This document shows, one piece after another, positions 19,514 to 27,899 of a DNA stretch of 64,000 nucleotides. Under the pieces are notes generated by a model. It saw only the letters and a list, made by a program, of their open reading frames with translations, had not been told where the DNA came from and ran no database searches. Source of the stretch: Candidatus Ruthia endofausta (GTDB taxonomy: Bacteria > Pseudomonadota > Gammaproteobacteria > PS1 > Pseudothioglobaceae). Both the position numbers and the translations under genes were made by a program. How positions within the stretch are numbered: the first letter of the stretch is position 1; each line of letters begins with the position of its first letter. The stretch lies in the NCBI RefSeq assembly GCF_013342985.1, contig NZ_CP054490.1, positions 372,001 through 436,000 of the forward strand, written 5' to 3'.

Positions 19514-20653
19514 ATGAAACTTCCTTTTATAGTAGCTAGGGCGTTTAAATTACAAAATAGCATTCTGGCTAGGTATTTAATGCGCAATGTATTGGTACTT
19601 TTGAGTGCGGTATTTATTGTGATTGGTCTGGTTGTTTTTGGCAACCAATTGGTATTAGTAGTTAAAGAAAGTTTAAAAGAAGGCATACCTGTTGCAGATT
19701 TATTGCCACTGGTTGGCTTTAATATGATTAGAGATGTTGTACTAATTTTGTCCTTATCTTTGTTATTGGCTATTATTTTAAGTGTTAGCAAACTTTACAA
19801 GGATTCAGAAGCCATTGTGATGAATTCATTGGGTTTGGGTGATAAGCATTTTATGATGTTCATTCAACCGCTTGTTATTTTTATTTTTATCTTTGTTTTG
19901 CTTTTAACGACAGTTGTGGTACCTTGGTCTAAGCAACAAAAAGGCTTGATTATAGCGCGTAGTGAAAATGCATCTGAATTTTCTTTTATTAAAGAGGGTG
20001 AATTTCAAGAGTTTAAAAATGGTGATATTATTTTTTACGCATCAAAGGTCAGCGATACTGATAATGCTAAAGAGCAAAATATGGAAGAGATTTTTATTTA
20101 TACATTAGTCAATAATGAGCCAGTTATAACCTTGGCAAAACAAGCTCAAAAATATACCAACTTAAACACTAATAGTGTGTATTTGCGCCTTAAAAATGGT
20201 ACGCGTTATCACGGCTTTCCTTCGGATAAAAATAAAAAAATCTTAAAATTTAAATTATATGATTTGCAAATTATTGATGGTGAGGTGCAAAAAGCCATTA
20301 ACACAGTTACGAAGGTAGAATCAAAATCAACGTCTGAATTGTTATTCTCTAACAAACTGACAGAAATAGCAGAGTTTCAATGGAGAACATCTCAGCCTTT
20401 GAGTATTTTAATATTATCAGTACTTGGTGTATTGCTTGGTAAAACCTCTCCGAGAAGTGGTAAAAATTTAGGCGTATTGGTTGGCGTTGTTGCATTTATT
20501 GTGTATAACAATGTTTTATTAATTGCTAAATCAGCCTTAGAACGAGGAGAGTCTTCGCCAATTGTTGGGCTGTGGTGGGTACATTTGACAATGTTGTTGC
20601 TAATTTTTATTTTTTATTCAATTAGGCATAGAAAATTTACCCAATTTGTTTGA
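19514..20653 (+). CDS. lptF: Lipopolysaccharide export permease LptF
   Basis: Inner-membrane component of the LptB2FGC exporter that moves LPS to the periplasmic bridge. The 379-residue protein has the YjgP/YjgQ topology: three membrane segments in residues 27-150, a periplasmic beta-jellyroll region (EFSFIKEGEFQEFKNGDIIFYASKV onwards) and three more segments from about 295. LptF is preferred over LptG from IFYASKVS-type periplasmic motifs and the position of SPRSGKNLG in the C-terminal loop. LptG is not adjacent as it usually is. The 200 bases between rho and this gene hold no recognisable gene. Confidence 0.88.
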   Translation: MKLPFIVARAFKLQNSILARYLMRNVLVLLSAVFIVIGLVVFGNQLVLVVKESLKEGIPVADLLPLVGFNMIRDVVLILSLSLLLAIILSVSKLYKDSEAIVMNSLGLGDKHFMMFIQPLVIFIFIFVLLLTTVVVPWSKQQKGLIIARSENASEFSFIKEGEFQEFKNGDIIFYASKVSDTDNAKEQNMEEIFIYTLVNNEPVITLAKQAQKYTNLNTNSVYLRLKNGTRYHGFPSDKNKKILKFKLYDLQIIDGEVQKAINTVTKVESKSTSELLFSNKLTEIAEFQWRTSQPLSILILSVLGVLLGKTSPRSGKNLGVLVGVVAFIVYNNVLLIAKSALERGESSPIVGLWWVHLTMLLLIFIFYSIRHRKFTQFV

Positions 20654-20658
20654 CGCTA

Positions 20659-20726
20659 TCTAATGCTCTTTATAAAAAATTATCAGCACTTTTTTAGTTG
20701 AGTTATTTTTTATAAAGAGCATTAGA
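20659..20726. repeat. Perfect 22-bp inverted repeat, possible terminator
   Basis: Bases 20659-20680 (starting TCTAATGCTCTTTATAA) are exactly reverse-complementary to 20705-20726, separated by a 24-base loop containing a T6 run. It begins 5 bases after the lptF stop. As RNA it would form a long AU-rich hairpin. There is no U tail after the right arm, so it is not a canonical intrinsic terminator; a processing or stabilising hairpin, or a small mobile-element remnant, are alternatives. Confidence 0.75.
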
Positions 20727-20772
20727 CCTTTTGAAGTGTAAAATAGCCATGTTTTTTAAAGGAAAAAGTTTA

Positions 20773-21170
20773 ATGTTATCTCAACCCAGGAAAGCCTTAG
20801 AGGTTTTTGATAATCCTAATATTGAGCGCGATTTTGTCATTCAAATTGATATGCCAGAGTTTACGTGCCTGTGTCCAAAAACAGGGCAGCCTGATTTTGG
20901 ACACATTGCATCTTGAATACATTGCTGATAAAGTATGTATAGAATTAAAATCATTGAAAATGTATATTTGGTCGTATCGAAACGAGGATGCATTCCATGA
21001 GGTGGTTAGTAATCAAATTCTTGATGATTTAGGCTCGCGAGCAACCCAAGATTTATGCGTCTAAAGGCAATTTCTAATGTTCGTGGCGGTGTTTACACAA
21101 TCATAATTGCTGAACATAAACAAAAAAACTGGGCACCTAAGCCAAAGTTGATTTACAGCATTTGGGCTAG
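20773..21170 (+). pseudogene. queF: NADPH-dependent 7-cyano-7-deazaguanine reductase, frameshifted
   Basis: QueF reduces preQ0 to preQ1 in queuosine synthesis. The ATG at 20773 begins [10 protein letters not shown] and reaches the catalytic-cysteine segment [17 protein letters not shown] intact, then runs into a stop at about 20916. Shifting frame gives [38 protein letters not shown] and ILDDL, the next part of QueF. A second shift near 21030-21050 gives [20 protein letters not shown] and NWAPKPKLIYSIW, the C-terminus. All parts of the roughly 130-residue enzyme are present with high conservation, so the two frameshifts are recent (or sequencing errors). Confidence 0.85.
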
Positions 21171-21178
21171 TATTTTTT

Positions 21179-22318
21179 ATGAAAGTCATTCGTCAAAGCA
21201 TTAAATTTGATAGAAAACTTCTAGACAAAGATGCTTTAAAAGTTATTAATGTTATTAATAAAGCAGGGTTTAAAGCCTATCTAGTAGGTGGTTGCGTTAG
21301 AGATTTACTCTTAAATTTAGAGCCAAAAGATTTTGATATTGCAACCAATGCCAAGCCAGAACAAGTGCATAAATTATTCAAACGTTCGCGTTTAATTGGT
21401 AGGCGATTTCGTTTAGTGCACGTTATGTTTTCAGCACGTAAATTTATCGAAGTGGCTACCTTTAGATCAGGCAAAGTGCAAACCGCTAACAATGGTATTG
21501 TTGTTCGTGATAATTTCTATGGCAGTATCGAAGATGATGTTGTGCGTAGGGATTTTAATATTAATGCACTTTATTATGACATTAAAACACAAGAAGTCAT
21601 TGATTATCTAGGTGGACTCGAGGATATAAAAGCACAAAAAGTGCATATTATTGGCAATCCAAAACTAAGATTTGAGCAAGACCCAGTGCGCATGATTAGA
21701 GCTATTAGGTTTCAAACCAAGTTAGGACTTCAATTGAGTGATGAGATTAAATCGGCTATTTTTGAACAAGCACCACTTCTTGGTAATATTTCTGCAGCAC
21801 GCTTGTATGAAGAGTGCATTAAGTTGTTTCACAATGAATATGGGTTTGAAGTGTATGAACGTTTAGAAAAATATGGTTTATTAAAATATTTATTTAAACA
21901 AACCCATAAAAATGAATTTATTAAAAAGGCCTTGTTAAACACCTCGGATAGAATTAGAAAAAAACAATCGGTCACACCTGTGTTTTTATTTGCTGTGTTT
22001 TTATGGCAAGCTTATAACGAGCGTTTTATTGCACTTGAAAACAAACAAAGTTGTTCCTCTTTAGCAATGACTCAGGCTTCTGAAGAGGTGATTATTAATC
22101 AAATTAAGCAAGTCTCGTTACCCAGATGGTTATGCACTAAAATTAAGGATATTTGGCTAATGCAACCAAGACTAGAAAAGATGCAACCAAAAAAAGTCAA
22201 AGCATTACTAAGCAATCCACGTTTTAGAATGGCATACGATTTCTTATTATTACGCTCTATGAGTATCAATCCAGAATTATCTGAAGTGGCTAAATTTTGG
22301 ATCAAGGCTCAACAGTGA
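21179..22318 (+). CDS. pcnB: Poly(A) polymerase I
   Basis: Adds A tails to RNA 3' ends, promoting degradation; class II nucleotidyltransferase family. The 379-residue product shows AYLVGGCVRDLLLNLEPKDFDIAT (metal-binding DFD), then GRRFRLVHVMF, the PcnB-specific GRRFRLVHV signature that separates it from CCA-adding enzyme, and VVRRDFNINALYYD, RFEQDPVRMIRAIRF. It is about 80 residues shorter than the E. coli protein at the C-terminus, where the basic tail is missing. The CCA enzyme is the alternative but lacks the RRFRL signature. The GTG start of the next (decayed) SDR overlaps its stop. Confidence 0.88.
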   Translation: MKVIRQSIKFDRKLLDKDALKVINVINKAGFKAYLVGGCVRDLLLNLEPKDFDIATNAKPEQVHKLFKRSRLIGRRFRLVHVMFSARKFIEVATFRSGKVQTANNGIVVRDNFYGSIEDDVVRRDFNINALYYDIKTQEVIDYLGGLEDIKAQKVHIIGNPKLRFEQDPVRMIRAIRFQTKLGLQLSDEIKSAIFEQAPLLGNISAARLYEECIKLFHNEYGFEVYERLEKYGLLKYLFKQTHKNEFIKKALLNTSDRIRKKQSVTPVFLFAVFLWQAYNERFIALENKQSCSSLAMTQASEEVIINQIKQVSLPRWLCTKIKDIWLMQPRLEKMQPKKVKALLSNPRFRMAYDFLLLRSMSINPELSEVAKFWIKAQQ

Positions 22319-22752
22319 AATCAGTTTTAATTACAGGCTGTTTAAGTGGTATTGCCCTGTGTTCGTAGGAAGGATTAAAGCAAAAGGGTTATCAAGTGTT
22401 TGCTACTGCTAGAAATAACGTCGATGTTGAGAAGTTAAAAAACTTAAACTTTGATACTTATCAACTTGATTTATCCTCTTCTGAATCCATTCAACGTGCC
22501 ATTAGTGCTAGTGATTATCAGCATAGCTACGAACAAATGATTAAACATTTGAATACTGATAAATTAGCCGCCTATACTTTGCTTGCAAAAGCAATACTGA
22601 AATACATCATTCATGCTTTAGAAACAAAAAATGCCAAAATTCATTATTAGGTTATCTTTCCAACTAAACTGTTTGCTCTGCTTAAAAGAATACTACCAGC
22701 AAGAATAATGGATAAAATACTAAGCAAAGCAAGCAATGGGAGAAAAACATAA
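22315..22752 (+). pseudogene. Short-chain dehydrogenase/reductase with stop and internal deletion
   Basis: A GTG at 22315 overlapping the pcnB stop begins KSVLITGCLSGIALCS, the TGxxxGI cofactor motif, then an in-frame stop (TAG, 22366-22368). Reading continues in frame as EGLKQKGYQVFATARNN and LNFDTYQLDLSSSESI, the Rossmann beta strands of an SDR. After residue about 60 the sequence jumps to material typical of the C-terminal end (YIIHALETKNAKIHY, stop, VIFPTKLFALLKRILPARIMDKIL). The Asn-Ser-Tyr-Lys catalytic core of about 120 residues is deleted. Clearly non-functional. Confidence 0.78.
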
Positions 22753-22753
22753 A

Positions 22754-22978
22754 ATGGCAAAAAAATTTGATTTTAATCAGGGTTTAATCGATTTAGAAAA
22801 AATTGTAAAGACCATGGAATCTGGCGATTTAAGCCTTGAAGGTTCACTTGATTACTTTTCTAAAGGAGTGACTTTAACCAAGCAATGCCAAAGTGCATTA
22901 AATGAAGCAGAACAAAAAATCTCCATGCTAACTGAGCAAGACAGTTATACAAACGAAAAACCATTAAAGGATTTGTAA
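22754..22978 (+). CDS. xseB: Exodeoxyribonuclease VII small subunit
   Basis: Small subunit (74 residues) of ExoVII, which degrades single-stranded DNA together with XseA. The start at 22754 gives MAKKFDFNQGLIDLEKIV; a GGGAGAAA just upstream (22738-22745) is a good ribosome site. The body LEKIVKTMESGDLSLEGSLD, FSKGVTLTKQCQSALNEAEQ is the standard XseB helical pair. It is followed at 49 bases by ispA, the conserved xseB-ispA order. No xseA is in the window. Confidence 0.93.
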   Translation: MAKKFDFNQGLIDLEKIVKTMESGDLSLEGSLDYFSKGVTLTKQCQSALNEAEQKISMLTEQDSYTNEKPLKDL

Positions 22979-23027
22979 GATTTTGCACCACTCTAAGCAT
23001 TAAATATCGAATTAAGACTTTTAAGCA

Positions 23028-23882
23028 ATGGATTTTAATGTCTATATCACAAGGGTTAATGCTAAATTAGACCAATACTTGTCAGCACAGGGCTCTTTGG
23101 CTAAAGCAATGCGTTATAGTGCATTAACTAATGGCAAGCGCTTTAGACCTATTCTTACTTATTCTGTTGCTAATATTTTTGGTACAAACTTAAATTTAAT
23201 TGATTCTAGTAGTTGCGCTGTTGAATTTATTCATGCCTATTCTTTAATTCATGATGATTTACCGGCTATGGATGATGATGATGTGCGCCATAATCAGCCA
23301 GCTTGTCACAAACGTTTTGGCGAAGCTCAAGCAATTTTGGCAGGTGATGGTTTGCAAGCATTAGCATTTGAAGTACTGGTTAATGATGATTTAATTAATG
23401 CTGATATCAAAATTGAGTTGCTAAAGTCTTTGACCCACGCCTCATTTGAAATGGCAGAGGGTCAAGCAATTGATTTATCTATTATTGCAAAGCAAGTGGA
23501 TATTGCAACACTAGAAACCATGCACCGAAAAAAAACAGGTGTGCTATTGAGCTGTGCAGTTAACTTAGGTGCAATTGTTTCTAAAGCGTGCAATAATAAG
23601 GATAGAATTACTTTAAATAGTTTCTCTAAAGATATCGGTTTGGCGTATCAAATTCAAGATGATGTGCTTGATATTGAAACGCCTGATGCATTATTAGGTA
23701 AGAAGCAATTTTCTGATGAGCACAAAAATAAACCTACTTATCCATCTCTATTAGGCTTGGATAAATCAAAGCTTGCTTATAAGAACTTATATGAAAAAGC
23801 CAGTGACGAGTTAGATTTATTAAGTGTAAATGTGGCAGAGTTGCAACAATTAACGGCTAATCTACAAGCAAGATTGTTTTAA
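23028..23882 (+). CDS. ispA: Farnesyl diphosphate synthase
   Basis: Condenses IPP with DMAPP and GPP to farnesyl diphosphate for quinone, undecaprenyl and other isoprenoids. The 284-residue protein has the first aspartate-rich motif in SLIHDDLPAMDDDDVRHNQP, GKRFRP near the N-terminus, and the second motif in GLAYQIQDDVLDIE. The adjacent MHRKKTGVL segment is also conserved. An xseB-ispA pair often continues to dxs, which is not here; instead the fabH operon converges on it with a 4-base overlap (23879-23882). Confidence 0.94.
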   Translation: MDFNVYITRVNAKLDQYLSAQGSLAKAMRYSALTNGKRFRPILTYSVANIFGTNLNLIDSSSCAVEFIHAYSLIHDDLPAMDDDDVRHNQPACHKRFGEAQAILAGDGLQALAFEVLVNDDLINADIKIELLKSLTHASFEMAEGQAIDLSIIAKQVDIATLETMHRKKTGVLLSCAVNLGAIVSKACNNKDRITLNSFSKDIGLAYQIQDDVLDIETPDALLGKKQFSDEHKNKPTYPSLLGLDKSKLAYKNLYEKASDELDLLSVNVAELQQLTANLQARLF

Positions 23883-24823
23883 AATTGAACTAAAACACTG
23901 CCCCAACTAAAGCCAGCACCAATCCCTTCAAATAACAGATTGTCACCTTTTTTAATGCGACCATCCCTAACCGCTGTATCAAGTGCCAATGGAATAGAGG
24001 CAGCAGAAGTATTACCATGGTTTTCAAGGGTAACAATGACCTTGTTCATTGGGATCTTGATACGTTTAGCTACGGCTGATATAATGCGAATATTAGCCTG
24101 ATGTGGCACCATCCAATCTAGTTTGTTTGAGCTTAAATTAGCCTCTTTAAGTGTTTCTTCTGCTAAAGAAGATAAGCGGTTGACGGCAATTTTAAAAACT
24201 TCATTACCAGACATTTTAATAAAACCCACTTCATTAATGTAATTATTGCTCACTTGAAGTGAGGATAGATAGTTGCCATCACTGAATAGTTTTGAGTGTA
24301 AAATGCCAGTATCATTACTGCCACTTAGCACCACCGCCCCTGCACCATCACCAAATAAAACCGCAGTAGAGCGGTCTTTCCAATTAACAATTCTTGATAA
24401 AGTTTCACTACCAACAACCAATACTTTATTAGCAGCGCCAGTTTTGATATATTGCTGCGCTGTGGTTAGGGCAAAAATAAAGCCTGCGCAGACAGATTGT
24501 AAATCAAATGCAGGACATGAAGCGCCAATTGCAGTTTGTAGCATGGTTGCTGTTGCAGGAAAAATTTTATCAGGTGTGGTGGTCGCTAGGATAATCAAGT
24601 CTAAATCTTTGGCATTAATACCAGCCATCTCAAGTGCATGATTGGCTGCTTTTCCGGCTAAATCACAAGTTGTTTCATCAGTAACTTTATGCCTTTGTTT
24701 AATACCTGTACGCGTGGTAATCCATTCATTTGTTGTATCAATAGTTTTTGATAAATCGTCGTTGGTGACAATAGTGAGTGGCAGGTAACTACCCGTACCA
24801 ATAATTCTTGCAAATTTATTCAT
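23879..24823 (-). CDS. fabH: Beta-ketoacyl-ACP synthase III
   Basis: Starts fatty acid synthesis by condensing acetyl-CoA with malonyl-ACP. The 314-residue sequence shows GTGSYLPLTIVTNDDL, TTNEWITTRTGIKQRH, the active cysteine in FDLQSVCAGFIFAL, the histidine in MVPHQANIRI and the asparagine in ENHGNTSAASIPLAL, completing the Cys-His-Asn triad. It overlaps plsX by 8 bases in the yceD-rpmF-plsX-fabH operon. The fabD-fabG-acpP genes that often follow are absent here. Confidence 0.96.
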   Translation of the reverse strand: MNKFARIIGTGSYLPLTIVTNDDLSKTIDTTNEWITTRTGIKQRHKVTDETTCDLAGKAANHALEMAGINAKDLDLIILATTTPDKIFPATATMLQTAIGASCPAFDLQSVCAGFIFALTTAQQYIKTGAANKVLVVGSETLSRIVNWKDRSTAVLFGDGAGAVVLSGSNDTGILHSKLFSDGNYLSSLQVSNNYINEVGFIKMSGNEVFKIAVNRLSSLAEETLKEANLSSNKLDWMVPHQANIRIISAVAKRIKIPMNKVIVTLENHGNTSAASIPLALDTAVRDGRIKKGDNLLFEGIGAGFSWGSVLVQF

Positions 24824-25835
24824 TGTGTTCTAATTCTTTTGAAATTTGAAGTGATATTTTGTCGCTGATTTTAGCATGAGCCTCAACATAGGCCTCAGTA
24901 ATTGCTACTAAAAATGAATCAACGTTTGCACTACCATGACTTTTAACAACAATACCACGAAGCCCCAACAAGGAGGCGCCATTGTACTTACCAGAGTTTA
25001 GACTAGATTTAAAATCTTTAAGTACAGGGGTTGCGATTAAGGCAATCAATTTGGTTAGTAAGTTTCGAGTAAATGCTTGTTTTAGGTAGTACCCCATCAT
25101 TGAAGCCACACCTTCACTGGCTTTTAGTGCAATATTGCCTTCAAAGCCATCGCAAACAATTAAGTCTACTGTGCCCTTATAAATATCATCACCCTCAACA
25201 AATCCTACATAATTTAGATTGGAGGTTTTTAATAACTCGGCAGTTTTTTTGATTTTTTCACTACCTTTCATATCTTCTTCACCAATATTAAGAAGGCCGA
25301 TGGTGGGTGCTGTAATATTTTCAGTGTGCTTGACAGCAATTGAGCCCATTGTTGCAAATTCAACCAAAGCTTTTGGTTTTGAATCAACATTAGCACCCAA
25401 ATCAAGCATGTGCGTATGCCCAGTCATGGTTGGCATTCGACCCATAATGGCAGGACGATCAATGCCTTTGATGGTTTTTAGTACAAAGCGAGAAATGGCC
25501 ATGAGCGCACCAGTATTACCTGCACTAATACAGGCGTCTGCCTCAAGTGTTTTGACTAGATTAATTGCAACGCGCATAGAAGAATCTTTCTTTTTGCGTA
25601 ATGCAATTGCTGGAGATTCATTCATTGATACAACTTCACTTGCGTGAATAATTGCATATCTTGAACTAAGTGTATTTGATGGGTGTTTATCTAATTCAGT
25701 TCTGATGCTAGATTCATCACCCACAAAATATAAATACAAATCTTGAAATACGCTTAGTGCTTTAATACCTGCTTCAATAGTAACAAGTATGCCATAATCT
25801 CCCCCTGAGGCATCAATTGATACCCTTATTGTCAT
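24816..25835 (-). CDS. plsX: Phosphate acyltransferase PlsX
   Basis: Converts acyl-ACP to acyl-phosphate, feeding phospholipid synthesis. The 339-residue protein begins VSIDASGGDYGILVTIEAG and carries SPAIALRKKKDSSMRVAINL, DACISAGNTGALMA, RPAIMGRMPTM, VDLIVCDGFEGNIALKASEG and GGxxGASLLGLRG-like LLGLRGIVVKSHGSAN. All are characteristic of PlsX. It lies 5 bases after rpmF and overlaps fabH, so expression is coupled to the L32 gene as in E. coli. Confidence 0.96.
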   Translation of the reverse strand: MTIRVSIDASGGDYGILVTIEAGIKALSVFQDLYLYFVGDESSIRTELDKHPSNTLSSRYAIIHASEVVSMNESPAIALRKKKDSSMRVAINLVKTLEADACISAGNTGALMAISRFVLKTIKGIDRPAIMGRMPTMTGHTHMLDLGANVDSKPKALVEFATMGSIAVKHTENITAPTIGLLNIGEEDMKGSEKIKKTAELLKTSNLNYVGFVEGDDIYKGTVDLIVCDGFEGNIALKASEGVASMMGYYLKQAFTRNLLTKLIALIATPVLKDFKSSLNSGKYNGASLLGLRGIVVKSHGSANVDSFLVAITEAYVEAHAKISDKISLQISKELEHNE

Positions 25836-25840
25836 GGGGT

Positions 25841-26038
25841 TTAAGCGTCTATCTCTTGAATATCTTGCGTTTTATTGACTACTCTTTTGCCACGGTAATA
25901 ACCGTCAGCTGTAATGTGGTGACGCAAGTGAATTTCACCTGTTTCTTGATCTTCTGACAATGCAGGACTTGTTAGTGCGTTATGTGAGCGACGCATGCCT
26001 CTTTTTGAAGGGGTTTTTCTACTTTTTTGTACAGCCAT
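25841..26038 (-). CDS. rpmF: 50S ribosomal protein L32
   Basis: Large-subunit ribosomal protein, 65 residues: [20 protein letters not shown] followed by [20 protein letters not shown] and a basic ending. The [22 protein letters not shown] start is diagnostic. This version lacks the four zinc cysteines found in some bacterial L32 forms, as in gammaproteobacteria. It sits between yceD (4 bases) and plsX (5 bases). Confidence 0.97.
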   Translation of the reverse strand: MAVQKSRKTPSKRGMRRSHNALTSPALSEDQETGEIHLRHHITADGYYRGKRVVNKTQDIQEIDA

Positions 26039-26042
26039 TTTC

Positions 26043-26552
26043 TTATTCCTTATTTTTTATATTGAGTTTTGTGTGTTTTAATATTGCAAAAGGATTGTGT
26101 TTCTCTTGCTTTATCTGCTCTTTATCTTGGTACGATTGACATTTGTGTGAATGCATTGGACTCATTGGAATGGATATTAGCACCTCATCTGTTATAAATT
26201 CAATGGTTAAAAACGCTTCATCGGTACTAAGAATTGCCTCAAAGCTTGAATCTAGTGCTTTTCCCTGTTGTTCATTTTTCAAAAAGCCAAGTTTAAAACT
26301 AGGGCTTAAACGAAGATTCATTTCATTTAAACAGCGTTGGCAATCAACTACAGCACTTAGCTTAACGACCCCTTCAATGCAAGGAATTGAATTGTTTTCA
26401 ATGTAGAAACTTAGTTCAACTTTCACTTCATCATCAATATTGCTAAGTAGTTTTTTTATTCTAGGAAAATCTTTCACTTGGTATATATGTGAAAAATTCA
26501 ATTCTTTTTTAGCAAAACTAAATAACTTTATAGTGTCTGGTATTCCTTGCAT
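26043..26552 (-). CDS. yceD: YceD family (DUF177) protein, 23S rRNA accumulation protein
   Basis: A 169-residue DUF177 protein, first gene of the operon leading to rpmF-plsX-fabH. The YceD family has been linked to 23S rRNA accumulation, but the mechanism is unknown. The identifying part is the DCQRCLNEM motif (CxRC, about residue 76-79) with the following acidic region and the C-terminal [14 protein letters not shown], where the family usually has LPLVPxHxxxxC. The position directly upstream of rpmF is conserved across bacteria and supports the call. Confidence 0.9.
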   Translation of the reverse strand: MQGIPDTIKLFSFAKKELNFSHIYQVKDFPRIKKLLSNIDDEVKVELSFYIENNSIPCIEGVVKLSAVVDCQRCLNEMNLRLSPSFKLGFLKNEQQGKALDSSFEAILSTDEAFLTIEFITDEVLISIPMSPMHSHKCQSYQDKEQIKQEKHNPFAILKHTKLNIKNKE

Positions 26553-27131
26553 TAACCTTTACCAAGAAAATAACTTGGTAATTTTACCAAAAGAATAGCT
26601 AATAATATTATTAATAATATTATTCTTTATAGAAAAAATAATTATTCAACAGATTGTTGGTTTAGCTATGTTTTCCTTTTGAAGGTGTGTTAGTTAGCTT
26701 ATCTAACAAATTGTTGTAATTGATTACATTGATTTGATAAGCGCTTCCAGCATCAATATAATCCAACTGAGATTGTTTTTGCTTATCGAGTATGTTAATT
26801 AGATTTTTTATTTTGTCATTTTTGTGAGTATAGTTATTAAGCGTTTTCTGATCTTGACAATTGATGTTTTGTATTTTTTATAGCTCAAGTCAGTATATTT
26901 CGATGGTAAGTTTTTAAACTTACAGCATTGCTATCATGCTTTAATAGTGGATATTTCCAGTTAAGATAATAATAAAGGTGATTACTTGCTGATTAAATTC
27001 TTCTATGTTCAAGCTTAATGTTTCAAAAGGTACTAGTAGGGCTCTTAGTCCAATAATGTGATTTTTACAATATTTCTTTATAAAAAGTAGACGAAAAGCG
27101 GCGGTGGGCAGGACGCGGGGATAATGTTGAG
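26553..27131. other. Gene-poor spacer with possible unrecognised remnant
   Basis: No intact gene in 579 bases. Near 26610-26632 is a palindromic AT stretch (AATAATATTATT twice). On the minus strand, 26885-26670 reads continuously as about 70 codons (including KNDKIKNLINILDKQKQSQ and DYIDAGSAYQINVINYNNLL) to a stop near 26665, without a start or a recognised family; it may be the end of a dead gene. Bases 27085-27120 are unusually G-rich for this DNA. The promoter of the yceD operon must be at the 26553-26640 end. Confidence 0.5.
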
Positions 27132-27833
27132 TTAAAATTTTTCACTTTGTTTTTTTGTCCAATTTCTAATATTTTGAGTTAATTCTTTGACAGATTTTTC
27201 TTTGATATTAATTGGCTTGCCAATAATCACAGTGATGGTGCCTGGGTGTTTTATGAAACTACCTTTAGGCCATGCTGAACCAGCATTGTGATAAACAGGC
27301 ATGACATCACAAGATGCTTTTTTAGCAATGGCTATAGCGCCATTTTGATATCTTCCCAGTTTTTTGTAAGGTTGGCGAGTACCTTCTGGGAAAATCACCA
27401 CAAAAATACCCCTTTTTAGTCGAGCCTCTCCTTGCTTTATAATTGTTTTTAGCGCTTTTAATTTCTCACCACGATTAATAACAATAGGTTTGAGTAATGC
27501 CAATCCCCAGCCAAAAAATGGTATCCATAATAGGGTTTGTTTAAGTACCCAAGTTTGCGGTGGGAATATTTGCTGAAATCCGAGTGTTTCCCAGGTGGAT
27601 TGATGATTAGAAACAATCACACAAGGCTTAAAAGGAATGTTCTCTTTGCCAATCACCTGAAGTTTAATATCAAGCGTGAATGCCAACCACCACAAACAAA
27701 ACATTGACCACTTAGATAAAATAGCGTAGCGAAACTTAAATGGCAAGAAGAATAAGACTAGCGCAATAGTTACTAAAATTATCAAGGCAACAAATGAGCC
27801 TAAAAAATACAATAATGATTTTAAAAACAGCAT
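27132..27833 (-). CDS. plsC: 1-acyl-sn-glycerol-3-phosphate acyltransferase
   Basis: Makes phosphatidic acid from lysophosphatidic acid at the inner membrane. The 233-residue protein has two N-terminal hydrophobic segments, the catalytic block VSNHQSTWETLGFQ, the substrate motif FPEGTRQPYKK, and CDVMPVYHNAGSAWPKGSF. The first block has HX4E instead of the textbook HX4D, a variant usual in this subfamily (SKHQSTWE type). It stands alone on the minus strand, divergent from the mupP-like gene with a 66-base gap. Confidence 0.9.
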   Translation of the reverse strand: MLFLKSLLYFLGSFVALIILVTIALVLFFLPFKFRYAILSKWSMFCLWWLAFTLDIKLQVIGKENIPFKPCVIVSNHQSTWETLGFQQIFPPQTWVLKQTLLWIPFFGWGLALLKPIVINRGEKLKALKTIIKQGEARLKRGIFVVIFPEGTRQPYKKLGRYQNGAIAIAKKASCDVMPVYHNAGSAWPKGSFIKHPGTITVIIGKPINIKEKSVKELTQNIRNWTKKQSEKF

Positions 27834-27899
27834 AAGAAATTGCGAACATAAACATTATAATATTATAAACTTAGAATTTTAACTGATAGAAATTGCTAC

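Noticed and set aside
19332-19517. Small plus-strand frame (61 codons) between rho and lptF
   Set aside because: No ribosome site, no recognisable motif, and its end overlaps the lptF start; treated as spacer.
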